Part shown: piece after piece, positions 44,360-53,352 of the stretch
How positions within the stretch are numbered: position 1 is the first letter of the stretch
How the letters are laid out: every line of letters begins with the position of its first letter
NCBI GenBank assembly: GCA_947570135.1
Contig: CANOTP010000009.1
Coordinates: forward strand, 1-64,000
Length of the DNA stretch: 64,000 nucleotides
Direction: 5' to 3'
DNA from: an uncultured Candidatus Melainabacteria bacterium
GTDB lineage: Bacteria > Cyanobacteriota > Vampirovibrionia > Gastranaerophilales > Gastranaerophilaceae
Translations under genes and position numbers: made by a program
The notes under the pieces: generated by a model
Databases searched by the model: none
The model's input: the letters and a program-made list of their open reading frames with translations, nothing else
Told to the model about the DNA's origin: nothing

Positions 44360-45061
44360 GTTCTAATTACCCTCGGAATTATCGGAGTGGTTGCCGCGAT
44401 GACGATACCGACATTAATTGCAAACACAAGAAGTCAGCAGTATCGTTCAGCTTTTAAAAAAACTGTTTCTGTTCTCGGGCAAGCTGCCAGAATGTCACAG
44501 GCTCAATATGGGTTTGATTATGCGGGGATTAATCAGCTTTGCGGGGCAAACGCTGCAACAGAGCATCCTGATAATGTTATGACGGTTTGTTCTTTATTGA
44601 ATGGGGCTTTGACGGGTTCGACTTATTTTGAACGGGCTTCTGATATTCCGATGAAAGGCAGTTCAAAATATACTATTACAAGAGGGCCGTTTATGTTGGC
44701 TGATGGAGTAAGAGTAATTAATAATTACCGTGCGTATGTATTAAAAGACGGGACTATTGTTGGGATTTATAAGGATATGGGATTAAATACTTGTACATTG
44801 TCTGTTGGTAAAACCTTAAATGATCTTATCGGAGGTAATGATGAGATGAGATTTTGTGTCGGGTTTATCGACGTAAACGGGGTATCTTTACCGAATAAAG
44901 AAGTAAGCTGTTCATCAGGTTCTGATTCTTTAAAACAAAACAATTGCATCGTGAAAAACGACGCCAAACATATGACTGATATTTATCCGATAAGATTTCA
45001 TGACGGGATTGTTGAACCTGCTTCGGCTGCTGCAAGATATGTTTTAAAAACCGCTAAATAA
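44286..45061 (+). CDS. Prepilin-like gene with start out of frame across a G8 tract
   Basis: The ATG at 44286 has a strong ribosome binding site but reads an 18-codon peptide to TAG at 44340-44342. The pilin frame (-1 relative to it) contains SRSLG^FTLAEVLITLGIIG and an intact body to 45061 with FIDVNGVSLPNKE and several Cys. That frame has a TAG at 44306-44308 and no ATG, GTG or TTG before a GTG at 44387, which would remove the leader. One extra G in the G8 tract, or a -1 slip there, joins the two into a normal prepilin with leader MKKYTMTRISGGGNFSRSLG. Off-phase or recoded expression is therefore likely; 44387-45061 is the minimal ORF. Confidence 0.75.
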
Positions 45062-45066
45062 AAAAT

Positions 45067-45094
45067 AAAAGGGTTAACTTAGGTTAACCCTTTT
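45067..45094. terminator. Bidirectional terminator between prepilin and GH57 genes
   Basis: A 12-bp perfect stem (45067-45078 with 45083-45094) with A4/T6 flanks ends both convergent genes. Its right arm also encodes the last residues (K-K-G-stop) of the GH57 protein. Confidence 0.88.
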
Positions 45095-47606
45095 TTGCAC
45101 ATAATTCTAATTTATCTAATTTAACTTTGTAAAAATCCACATTGATATTTAAGTTCGTACCTATTTGAAGTAGGAGTTTTATGAACTTCATATCTTTATC
45201 TTTTCGTGATTCTTCGTAGGTTTCCAAAATATCTCCGATTCTGTGGTAAATCTTGTTATAATAAATATTTTGAGATTCCGAGATATCTATTTGCAAATCA
45301 AGTTTTTCGATAATTCCGAACATTTCAACTATCGCATCAGCCTGTTGAATTTCAAAGCTTTTGGTTAAGCGATTAAGATTTGTATTGATTCTTTTTGCAA
45401 AGTGTTTATTTGACGGTGTTTTATCTATTGTAATATTCATTTTCTTTGCTTCAAAGTTAATATCCATAATTTCTTGAACTACGGTTTTTTCAACAAATCC
45501 GTCACTGTGCGCTAAAAGGTCATTATATCTTTGACTTAGTGCGTAAGCCGCTGAAATCTTAAACTCATCAGGAATCTCTAAACCAAGATTTTGCATGTGA
45601 TAAATTGAACCTTTACCTTGTGCGTACATATCTTTGTAGGTGTCTGCAAATTTTTCCAGTTGGTCTTTCAACAGGATTTGAAGAATTTTCTTTCTTTCTT
45701 CGATGAAGATATCTTTTAGCGTAAAGTATTCTCTGCCGAAGGTTTCATCAAGAGTTCTTATTATTTCAGTTAATGTATTTAACATAAATGTTTTAATAAG
45801 GTTTGTTTTAAGTTCCTGGAATTCTTCGTTTGTAGAAAATTCTTTAATTGTACAGTGGAAATCTCCGCCTGCGTATTGCATAAGAGCAAACATCAGGTTA
45901 GATTTTTGCAGTGTAACTTTTGATTGAATTTCGATGTTACCGATAACAAAGTTTGCGTTACCTTTTGCAACTTTTTGATAATCCTTGCATTTTACTGTGT
46001 AACAGTAAACATCTTCTTCGTCTTCAAATTCTTGGTATAGTGATGATATTGCCCACAGGCAGGCTATTTGTTTTAGTGTTACAACTGATGGTTTCACAAA
46101 CCTTTCATAAATATCTTTACCCGTTCCAAATTCTGTAATGTTACTTTTTGCTTGAGCGAGAATATTTAAGAAATTTTGTTCAAGGTTTTCCGTGTAAAAA
46201 CTTGACGCCAATTGAATTGCGCGGGCAGCGTACTTCATAATCTGAACGGTTTCAATTCCTGAAATTTCAGAGAAGAACCAGCCACAGCTTGTGTACATAA
46301 GCAATGCCTGACGCTGAATTTCCAATAATTCCATACCTTTAACTTTTTCTTCTTCCGTTAAGTCAGGATTAAAGTTAGCTTTTTGGAATTTTTTAATATT
46401 TGTATAACTTCTGTCTAAGATTACTTCAATATAGTTATTTCGAACTTCCCAAACATTTTTTGAGAAATATTTAGAACCTTCTGTTTCAAATATTTTGGCA
46501 AATTCATCTCTTAGGTAGTCAAGAGCATCGCGAAGAGGTTTTCTCCATTTTTGGTTCCAACCTGGGTGTCCGCCTGTTGAACAGCCGCAATCTTCGCACC
46601 AGCGTCCGACTCCGTGGAAACAACTCCAGGATGAGGCTTGCTTGATATCTGCTTCGTAATCGCTTTTGTATTTATCAAGATACTGCGCGTAGTTTGTGAT
46701 TTTAAAGCCTTCATCTTCTGCTTTAATTTTTAAAACATAAGATAATGCCATATCTCCAAATTTTGTGTGGTGTCCGTAGCTTTCACCGTCGGTTGCGATG
46801 TTTATCAATTGCGGATAATCTCGAACTTCGGATACTCCTTCTTTCAGGCGTTTAATAAATTTGTTTCCATCTGTTAAAAGCTCGTCAAATGCGACAGAAC
46901 GAGAGATTGCGCCATCATAGAAGAATAGATCAATTTTCTTTGACGTGTCTGATTTTAGTGAGTATTCGTAAGATCTGGCAGGGTCAATGTTACCCCAGCT
47001 TACGTCTTCCCATTCTTTAGCTGATTTTTTCTTCATTTTTAAGGCTTGATAAGGAGATAAAACAGTAAATTTAATACCATTTTCAATTAAAACTTTAAGT
47101 GTTTCATCGTCAACCCCTGTTTCTGCAAGCCAAATTCCTTCGGGCTTTCTTCCAAATCGGTATTCAAAATCGCGGATTCCCCATTTTACCTGGGTTTCTT
47201 TGTCTTTGTAATTTGCAAGCGGCATAATTATGTGGTTATAAACCTGCGCCATAGCGTTGCCGTGGCCGTCGTGTTTTGAGATACTTTCAATATCAGCTTT
47301 AATTATACGTTCATAAGTTAAAGGAGCATACTGTTCCATCCAGGAAAGTAATGTCGGGCCGAAGTTAAAGCTCATATATTCGTAATTATTTACAATATCA
47401 AGTATGCGATTTCTGTTATCAACGATTCTTGATACAGAGTTCGGATTGTAGCATTCTTTACAGATTCGCTCGTTCCAATCATGAAACGGCAGAGCACTTT
47501 CTTGAAGTTCAATAGCTTCCAACCACGGATTTTCTCTCGGCGGTTGGTAAAAGTGTCCGTGTATTGTTAAAAATTTATTGTTAGTTGTAGACATAATCTT
47601 ATTCAT
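45084..47606 (-). CDS. GH57 family glycoside hydrolase with DUF3536-type C-terminal region
   Basis: The 840-aa protein begins with the GH57 hallmark LTIHGHFYQPPRENPW (HxHxxQP-like), followed by WMEQYAPLTYERI, FGRKPEGIWLAETGVD containing the nucleophile-type Glu, and IATDGESYGHHTKFGD. The C-terminal 400 residues match the DUF3536 type. Relatives act on alpha-glucans, so a role in glycogen metabolism is plausible but unproven. A second Met at residue 5 (47594) is an alternative start. Confidence 0.92.
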   Translation of the reverse strand: MNKIMSTTNNKFLTIHGHFYQPPRENPWLEAIELQESALPFHDWNERICKECYNPNSVSRIVDNRNRILDIVNNYEYMSFNFGPTLLSWMEQYAPLTYERIIKADIESISKHDGHGNAMAQVYNHIIMPLANYKDKETQVKWGIRDFEYRFGRKPEGIWLAETGVDDETLKVLIENGIKFTVLSPYQALKMKKKSAKEWEDVSWGNIDPARSYEYSLKSDTSKKIDLFFYDGAISRSVAFDELLTDGNKFIKRLKEGVSEVRDYPQLINIATDGESYGHHTKFGDMALSYVLKIKAEDEGFKITNYAQYLDKYKSDYEADIKQASSWSCFHGVGRWCEDCGCSTGGHPGWNQKWRKPLRDALDYLRDEFAKIFETEGSKYFSKNVWEVRNNYIEVILDRSYTNIKKFQKANFNPDLTEEEKVKGMELLEIQRQALLMYTSCGWFFSEISGIETVQIMKYAARAIQLASSFYTENLEQNFLNILAQAKSNITEFGTGKDIYERFVKPSVVTLKQIACLWAISSLYQEFEDEEDVYCYTVKCKDYQKVAKGNANFVIGNIEIQSKVTLQKSNLMFALMQYAGGDFHCTIKEFSTNEEFQELKTNLIKTFMLNTLTEIIRTLDETFGREYFTLKDIFIEERKKILQILLKDQLEKFADTYKDMYAQGKGSIYHMQNLGLEIPDEFKISAAYALSQRYNDLLAHSDGFVEKTVVQEIMDINFEAKKMNITIDKTPSNKHFAKRINTNLNRLTKSFEIQQADAIVEMFGIIEKLDLQIDISESQNIYYNKIYHRIGDILETYEESRKDKDMKFIKLLLQIGTNLNINVDFYKVKLDKLELCAKKG

Positions 47607-47618
47607 ACCCCATTAATT

Positions 47619-48116
47619 TTATTTTTTATTCTCTTCTTTTTTTATTTTATTCACAACTTTGAAATCGTCAACATCAATCCAGGCATCACCTAATGCTGTA
47701 GAAAAAACTTTTCCGCAAAATTCTACTTCATCACCTGCGTCAAGGTCGATGTTTTTTTCTGCTACTTCTTTTTTCAAGAAGATTTTAAGCTCTGATAACG
47801 GAATATTATGATTAGTGATATCAGGTCTTTGGATAAGGAATGAGATATATTTATCTGATGATCTTTTTGCGGGCGGATAGTCAAGCCCTAAAGTTGAGAA
47901 TTTGTCAAACTTTGCTCTGATTTTGATGTTTCTGTTTAAGTATCTGTAAGGATTTGAAACAAGTTCTAATGCGTTAACCGTTGTATACTGAGCTTGTGGT
48001 GCAGAAGGTGCTGAAACCGCAACGGTTGCTGTCGGTTGAGAGCAAACTTTATTTGCGCTGACGCCTATTCCTGCTGAAATTATTATTGCAAGTGTTATTA
48101 TTTGTAATTTTTTCAT
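47619..48116 (-). CDS. Exported hypothetical protein, OB-fold-like
   Basis: The 165-aa protein has a signal peptide (MKKLQIITLAIIISAGIGVSA) and a mature part that resembles small OB-fold exported proteins: ELVSNPYRYLNRNIKIRAKF, GDEVEFCGKVFSTALGDAWIDVDDF in pieces. Function unknown. It lies 12 bases downstream of the GH57 gene start, so it is upstream of and probably cotranscribed with it. Confidence 0.7.
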   Translation of the reverse strand: MKKLQIITLAIIISAGIGVSANKVCSQPTATVAVSAPSAPQAQYTTVNALELVSNPYRYLNRNIKIRAKFDKFSTLGLDYPPAKRSSDKYISFLIQRPDITNHNIPLSELKIFLKKEVAEKNIDLDAGDEVEFCGKVFSTALGDAWIDVDDFKVVNKIKKEENKK

Positions 48117-48205
48117 TTTTGACCTCTTATTTAAACTGATTTTACTCTAAGATTTTAGCACATAATTTAAAATAAGGAAACTGTACAGATTAATTATTTT
48201 GCAAT

Positions 48206-48239
48206 AAAAAACGGAACCTGTTATAAGATTCCGTTTTTT
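48206..48239 (-). terminator. Terminator of rpsP
   Basis: An 11-bp stem (48206-48216 with 48229-48239) has A6/T6 arms and a 12-base loop. It lies 22 bases past the rpsP stop. Confidence 0.85.
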
Positions 48240-48261
48240 ATATGAAATTTCAGATTTAAAA

Positions 48262-48633
48262 CTATGCTTCTACAGGAGCTTCAGCTTGTTCCGCTGCTGC
48301 AGCTTCAGCGGCTGCTTTAGCAGCTTCTTCTTCAGCTTGTTTTTTAGCTAATGCTTTTTTAGAAAGTTTTACTGTTTCTTTCTTAACATAGTTTAAAGTA
48401 CCGTCTTCGTTGCAGTTTTTGATTAAATAAGCAACTGTTTCTGTAGGTTGAGCGCCTTTAGAAATCCAATCAAGAGCTGCTGCTTTGTCCAACATCATAA
48501 CTTTAGTTTTTGGGTTGTAGTGACCTAATTCTTGGATAGGTCTTCCTTCACGTTTAGTTGTTGAGTTGATAACGATAATTCTGTATGTAGGGTTTTTCTT
48601 AGCACCCAATCTTTTTAATCTGATTTTTAACAT
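48262..48633 (-). CDS. rpsP: 30S ribosomal protein S16 with Ala/Glu-rich C-terminal extension
   Basis: The true start is the ATG at 48633 (AAGGA 8 bases upstream), giving MLKIRLKRLGAKKNPTYRI, the standard S16 N-terminus; reading further upstream adds 37 unrelated residues. The S16 core covers about 80 residues (YRIIVINSTTKREGRPIQELG). The last 35 or so residues are Ala/Glu/Lys-rich (KKQAEEEAAKAAAEAAAAEQ), which lengthens the protein to 123 aa. Such low-complexity tails on S16 occur in some lineages. Confidence 0.96.
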   Translation of the reverse strand: MLKIRLKRLGAKKNPTYRIIVINSTTKREGRPIQELGHYNPKTKVMMLDKAAALDWISKGAQPTETVAYLIKNCNEDGTLNYVKKETVKLSKKALAKKQAEEEAAKAAAEAAAAEQAEAPVEA

Positions 48634-48841
48634 TTTGTTTTTCCTTCTTTTGTTTTGTATCTTTTTCGGTAATTCAACCGCCGCTTGTCGTTTTACCTTA
48701 ATCAGGGTTAGAGGAATCACCTGACTATGCTTTGATTGAAGCACAAATATATTATTTTTGCAAGTATTTGTTAATATTATAAAATTTTACCTCCAAATCA
48801 GATGTAGTCTGTTTATATGAGTTGCTTTTATTATTTTTTGA

Positions 48842-48870
48842 TGTAAAATCTAACAAGATACATGTATAGT
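48842..48870 (+). promoter_or_regulatory. Possible promoter of tig-clpP-clpX
   Basis: TATAGT (48865-48870) with a weak TGTAAA (48842-48847) at 17 bases lies just upstream of the tig leader, which contains AAGGA about 8 bases before the ATG. Confidence 0.4.
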
Positions 48871-48892
48871 AATTTAAATAAGGATATTAAAA

Positions 48893-50215
48893 ATGAAAAC
48901 AACATTAACAAAGGGAAAAGACAATTTAGTAAGTATCAGTATGGTTATTCCGTCAGCAGAAGCATCAAGTGCTTATGCAACTGCAGTTTCAAGAATCTCT
49001 CAATATATCAATGTTGACGGATTCAGAAAAGGTAAAGCTCCTCGCGCGGTAGTTGAAAGACACGTTGGAGTTGACAGAATCCAACAAGAAGCTTTAGAAA
49101 TTTTGTTACCTAAATACTTAGGTCAGGCAATTCACGATAACGAACTTGATGTTATTACTCAACCTGCAATCACAGAATACAAGTTTGAGTTAGGTAAAGA
49201 CGCGGAAGTTACTTTTGAAGTTGAAACAAGACCTGAAGTTTCTTTAGGTTCTTATAAAGGATTGGATGTTAAAGTTGAAGTTCCGTCAACTGACGACGGA
49301 GCTTTTGATAGAGCTTTAGAAGGTTTCTTAACCCAACATTCATCTATGGAATTGGTTTTAGATAGACCGTCAAGTGAAACAGATACTGTTGTATTTGATT
49401 TTGACGGAACCTGTAACGGCGAAAAAATCCAAGGCGGTTCAGCTAAAGGTTATGCTTTAGACTTGGCTCATTCTAACTTTATTCCGGGATTTGCAGAACA
49501 ATTAGTCGGTCACAATATTAAAGACGAATTTGATATTCAAGTGACTTTCCCTGCAGAGTATCACGATGAAAAATTAAAAGGTCAACCTGCAACTTTTGCA
49601 ATTAAAATCAACGAAATTAAACAAAGAGTTCTTCCTGAATTAAATGATGAATTCGTTCAAAAAGTAACTGATTTTAAAACTGTTGATGAATTAAAAGCTG
49701 ATATTCAATCTTACATTGATAACCAAAGAGAAAGCATCAAAAAAATCAATGCTGAAAATACGGTATTTAAATCAGTAAGTGATTCTACATCTGTTGAAAT
49801 TCCTGAATCTATGATTAACCGAGAAGTTGAATCTTTAAAAGCTGATTATCAGCAAAGACTTTCATACCAGGGAATTGATTGGGATACTTTTGTAAGCTCT
49901 CAAGGCGAAGACTTTAATAAAAATATGATTGAAGATGCTAAATCAAGAATTAAAAATTCTTTAATTATTGATAAAATTTCTAAAGAAGCTGAAATCAAAG
50001 TTGAACAATCTGATTTCCAAGACAAAATCGCTCAAATGTCAGGAGCTTACGGTGTTTCTCCTCAGGAAATGCTTAAACAATTCGGTCAAAACCCTGACTT
50101 CTTGACAACTTTATCTCAACAGATCGTTAACGATAAAGTAAGAGAATATCTTGTTTCTAACAACAACATTGAATATGTTGAAGTTAAAGCAGATAAAGAA
50201 GCGGTTGAAGCGTAG
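48893..50215 (+). CDS. tig: Trigger factor
   Basis: The 440-aa ribosome-associated chaperone has the ribosome-binding signature GFRKGKAPRAVVER in the N-domain, a PPIase (FKBP-like) domain around DFDGTCNGEKIQGGSAKGY in pieces and FIPGFAEQLVGH, and a helical C-domain. The order tig-clpP-clpX is the common conserved arrangement. Confidence 0.97.
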   Translation: MKTTLTKGKDNLVSISMVIPSAEASSAYATAVSRISQYINVDGFRKGKAPRAVVERHVGVDRIQQEALEILLPKYLGQAIHDNELDVITQPAITEYKFELGKDAEVTFEVETRPEVSLGSYKGLDVKVEVPSTDDGAFDRALEGFLTQHSSMELVLDRPSSETDTVVFDFDGTCNGEKIQGGSAKGYALDLAHSNFIPGFAEQLVGHNIKDEFDIQVTFPAEYHDEKLKGQPATFAIKINEIKQRVLPELNDEFVQKVTDFKTVDELKADIQSYIDNQRESIKKINAENTVFKSVSDSTSVEIPESMINREVESLKADYQQRLSYQGIDWDTFVSSQGEDFNKNMIEDAKSRIKNSLIIDKISKEAEIKVEQSDFQDKIAQMSGAYGVSPQEMLKQFGQNPDFLTTLSQQIVNDKVREYLVSNNNIEYVEVKADKEAVEA

Positions 50216-50257
50216 AAAATTGTAGTTATAATAAATAATAAGAAAGGGAATTAAATC

Positions 50258-50848
50258 ATGAGTTTTGTACCTGTAGTAGTTGAACAATCAAGCAGAGGCG
50301 AAAGATCTTTTGATATCTTCTCAAGACTTTTGAGAGAAAGAATTATCTTTTTGGGAACTGCCATTGATGATATGGTAGCTAATTTGGTTGTTGCACAATT
50401 GTTGTTATTAGACAGCGAAAATCCTGAAAAAGATATTATGTTATATATCAATAGCCCGGGTGGAAGTGTTACTGCAGGGTTTGCAATCTATGATACAATG
50501 CAGCATATTAGAGCAGATGTTTCAACAATTTGTTTGGGTCAAGCTGCTTCAATGGGCGCATTCCTTTTATCATCAGGTACTAAAGGTAAGAGGATGGCTT
50601 TACCTCATTCAAGAGTATTGATTCATCAACCTTTAGGCGGAGCTCAAGGTCAGGCAACAGATATCGAAATCCAGGCTGCTGAAATTATCAGAATCAAAAA
50701 ATCATTAAATGAAATTTTAGCATCTAACACAGGTCAATCTATTAAAAAGATTGAAAAAGATACGGATAGAGATTACATCATGACACCTCAAGAAGCTCTT
50801 GAATATGGTATGATTGATAAAGTTATTTCCCGTGACATTGTTAAATAA
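50258..50848 (+). CDS. clpP: ATP-dependent Clp protease proteolytic subunit
   Basis: The 196-aa serine protease has [12 protein letters not shown], catalytic Ser98 in [11 protein letters not shown], catalytic His123 in SRVLIHQP, and an Asp in the [11 protein letters not shown] region. It forms the barrel that degrades substrates unfolded by ClpX. GAAAGGG supports the ATG. clpX follows after 17 bases. Confidence 0.98.
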   Translation: MSFVPVVVEQSSRGERSFDIFSRLLRERIIFLGTAIDDMVANLVVAQLLLLDSENPEKDIMLYINSPGGSVTAGFAIYDTMQHIRADVSTICLGQAASMGAFLLSSGTKGKRMALPHSRVLIHQPLGGAQGQATDIEIQAAEIIRIKKSLNEILASNTGQSIKKIEKDTDRDYIMTPQEALEYGMIDKVISRDIVK

Positions 50849-50865
50849 TAATTTGGAGAAAATAA

Positions 50866-52170
50866 ATGCCAAAAAATGATGACAAGTTAAAATGTTCCTT
50901 TTGCGGAAAAACTCAAGACCAGGTTAAAAAATTAATAGCAGGTCCTGAAGTTTATATCTGTGATGAGTGCGTTGAACTTTGTAACGAAATTCTTGATGAA
51001 GAATTTTTCGAAGCAAAAGATAAAGAAGGTAATTCAGGAGAAGGTAATCTTGAAAAATCAGAAAAACCTATTCCAAAACCTCACGAAATCAAGGAATATC
51101 TAGATCAATATATTGTAGGGCAGGATGATGCTAAAAAAGTATTATCTGTAGCTGTTTACAATCATTACAAACGTTTGAAACATAACAAAGAAACCGACAA
51201 GGATTCTGTAGAAATCCAAAAATCTAACATTTTGTTAGTCGGTCCTACGGGTTCGGGGAAAACTTTGCTTGCTCAAACTTTGGCAAAAATGCTTGATGTA
51301 CCGTTTGCTGTAGCTGATGCTACAACCTTAACCGAAGCAGGTTATGTTGGTGATGATGTTGAAAATATTCTTCTTCGTTTATACCAAAACGCTGAATTTG
51401 ATGCATCAAAAGCTGAACGCGGTATTATTTATATCGATGAAATCGATAAAATTTCAAGAAAGTCAGAAAACACATCTATAACACGTGATGTTTCAGGTGA
51501 AGGTGTTCAACAGGCATTGTTGAAAATGATTGAAGGTACGGTTGCTCATGTTCCGCCGCAAGGAGGAAGAAAACACCCGCATCAGGAATTTATCGAAATC
51601 GATACAAGCAATATCTTGTTTATAGTCGGCGGAGCGTTTGTTGGTTTGGAAAAAATCATTGATGCCCGCGCAGGCGAAGGTAATTCTGTAGGATTTGGCG
51701 CAAAAGCTGCAATGTCACAGGCTGAAAAGGAAGCTAACGCTGTTAAGATGTTGAAAAAATTACAACCGGAAGATTTGATGAAATTCGGCTTAATCCCTGA
51801 ATTTATCGGTCGTGTTCCTGTTTATGCGGTATTAGACCAATTGAACGAAAAAACTTTAAAAATGATTCTGACAGAACCGAAAAACGCTGTATTGAAACAA
51901 TATCAGGCCCTTTTAAAAATGGACGGAGTCGAGCTTGAATTTGAACCTGATGCGGTTGAAATGATAGCAAAAGAAGCTATTCGTCGTAAAACAGGTGCTC
52001 GTGCATTGCGTTCAATTGTTGAAGAAATCATGCTTGATGTTATGTACGATGTTCCGACAAAAGAAAATCTTGATAAATTTGTCGTAACAGCCGATATGGT
52101 TAAAAACAGAAAAAATGCCGAAGTTGTAAAACTTCCGACAAAGGAAACTACAAGCGAGATTTCAGCTTAA
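50866..52170 (+). CDS. clpX: ATP-dependent Clp protease ATP-binding subunit ClpX
   Basis: The 434-aa AAA+ unfoldase has the N-terminal zinc domain ([10 protein letters not shown] ... CDECVELC), Walker [16 protein letters not shown], Walker [11 protein letters not shown], and the ClpP-contact loop region in the SVGFGAKA part. It works with the ClpP gene just upstream. The transcript probably ends at the hairpin 52194-52239. Confidence 0.98.
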   Translation: MPKNDDKLKCSFCGKTQDQVKKLIAGPEVYICDECVELCNEILDEEFFEAKDKEGNSGEGNLEKSEKPIPKPHEIKEYLDQYIVGQDDAKKVLSVAVYNHYKRLKHNKETDKDSVEIQKSNILLVGPTGSGKTLLAQTLAKMLDVPFAVADATTLTEAGYVGDDVENILLRLYQNAEFDASKAERGIIYIDEIDKISRKSENTSITRDVSGEGVQQALLKMIEGTVAHVPPQGGRKHPHQEFIEIDTSNILFIVGGAFVGLEKIIDARAGEGNSVGFGAKAAMSQAEKEANAVKMLKKLQPEDLMKFGLIPEFIGRVPVYAVLDQLNEKTLKMILTEPKNAVLKQYQALLKMDGVELEFEPDAVEMIAKEAIRRKTGARALRSIVEEIMLDVMYDVPTKENLDKFVVTADMVKNRKNAEVVKLPTKETTSEISA

Positions 52171-52193
52171 TAAATATTAATAATATAGCAAAT

Positions 52194-52239
52194 AAAACAC
52201 TGTCTTTGGTTTAATAAATATAAGAAGGCGGTGTTTTTT
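52194..52239 (+). terminator. Hairpin with T-tract after clpX, overlapping the next start
   Basis: A 13-bp stem with G-U pairs (52194-52206 with 52225-52237) has an 18-base loop and is followed by TT. Its 3' arm contains AAGG/AAGGCGG, the only candidate ribosome binding site for the next gene, and the TTG start of that gene (52238) lies in the T-run. Confidence 0.6.
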
Positions 52240-53293
52240 GCTAAGTAAAGTAAATTCTGTTAATTTTAATAATTCATTTACAGCAAGAGAAAAATTATCT
52301 ACTGCGGATAATTTTATATCGGCTTCTGATAAGCTTGCCAAAAAACGAAAAGAAGGCGGATTATCTTCAAAATATTTATGGTCCTCAACGGCGATTTATC
52401 CTGCTATGGCCGGGGTTTTAGGTTATGAGTTTTATAACATTCATAAGATTTCAAAATTAGAAAAAGCAGAAAAGTTTTTACAAGCCGCCGCACTCAAAAA
52501 TTCTTTTTTAAAGAAATTTGCGTTGGTTGCACTTTCGGGAATTGGGCTTGTTGCTGGGCTGCAGTATTTATTTAACAAAAACAGTAATAAAAAATATGAA
52601 AATATAAAAAAATATTTTAACGAAATAAATACACAAACCGGTGCAACAATTGAAGATGAACCGTTTCGCTCAGGTTCTTTGGGGGCTGCATTTAATCCGA
52701 TTTCAGGAAAAGTTTCAATTAATAGAAACTTGATAAATGATCCGCTAACAAACAGAAAATGTAAAAAACTTCTTAAACACGAACTTGTGCATGCAAGACA
52801 ATTTGAAACTATCGCAAGAATGGATGAGGGGATAGAAAAGCTTAATTATGCAACAATGAAGCGTATAGCTAATAAATCGGAAAATCCGATTATAAAAAAC
52901 GTGTTTATTGATATGTATAATGATATTAAATCCAATCCCGGAAAATATGAAGATAAAATTGTTAAATTAGATGGTGCTGATGTTAATTTTAAAGATTATA
53001 TAACTTCAATTCATACGCTGTTAACAAATAAAGATGCGACGGATAAAGATATTCCGATGGTAATAAACAGAGATTACTATGAAAATGTACGCGCTAAAAA
53101 AGGTCCGTTAACACCTGAAGAAACTCAAAAAGCTCAACAATACTATCAGGCACAGATTGATTATCCGAATTTTACGATTTTTCAGGCGTTAAATCCGTTC
53201 TCAAAATATTATAATAATCTTCTTGAAAAAGAAGCATATAAAGAGAATCCTGGCTTTATGGGCTTTATAAGAAGAATCTGCGGTAAAGATTAA
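52238..53293 (+). CDS. Putative membrane-anchored HExxH metallopeptidase
   Basis: The 351-aa protein has a TTG start, an N-terminal NSFTA motif (residues 12-16), two membrane segments (about 47-67 and 93-111), then a soluble domain with the zinc motif H181-E-L-V-H185 in LLKHELVHARQF. A later LLEKEAY may supply the third ligand. It resembles gluzincins in pattern only. Both the TTG start and the upstream ribosome binding site lie in the 3' part of the clpX terminator hairpin. Substrate unknown. Confidence 0.65.
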   Translation: MLSKVNSVNFNNSFTAREKLSTADNFISASDKLAKKRKEGGLSSKYLWSSTAIYPAMAGVLGYEFYNIHKISKLEKAEKFLQAAALKNSFLKKFALVALSGIGLVAGLQYLFNKNSNKKYENIKKYFNEINTQTGATIEDEPFRSGSLGAAFNPISGKVSINRNLINDPLTNRKCKKLLKHELVHARQFETIARMDEGIEKLNYATMKRIANKSENPIIKNVFIDMYNDIKSNPGKYEDKIVKLDGADVNFKDYITSIHTLLTNKDATDKDIPMVINRDYYENVRAKKGPLTPEETQKAQQYYQAQIDYPNFTIFQALNPFSKYYNNLLEKEAYKENPGFMGFIRRICGKD

Positions 53294-53352
53294 TAATTTG
53301 AATTGCCAAACTCTCGTTTTTATGCGAAAATTAATAAAAAGGGAGAATTGTT

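Noticed and set aside
48634-48744. N-terminal extension of rpsP to 48744
   Set aside because: The added 37 residues do not belong to S16, and the ATG at 48633 has a good ribosome binding site.
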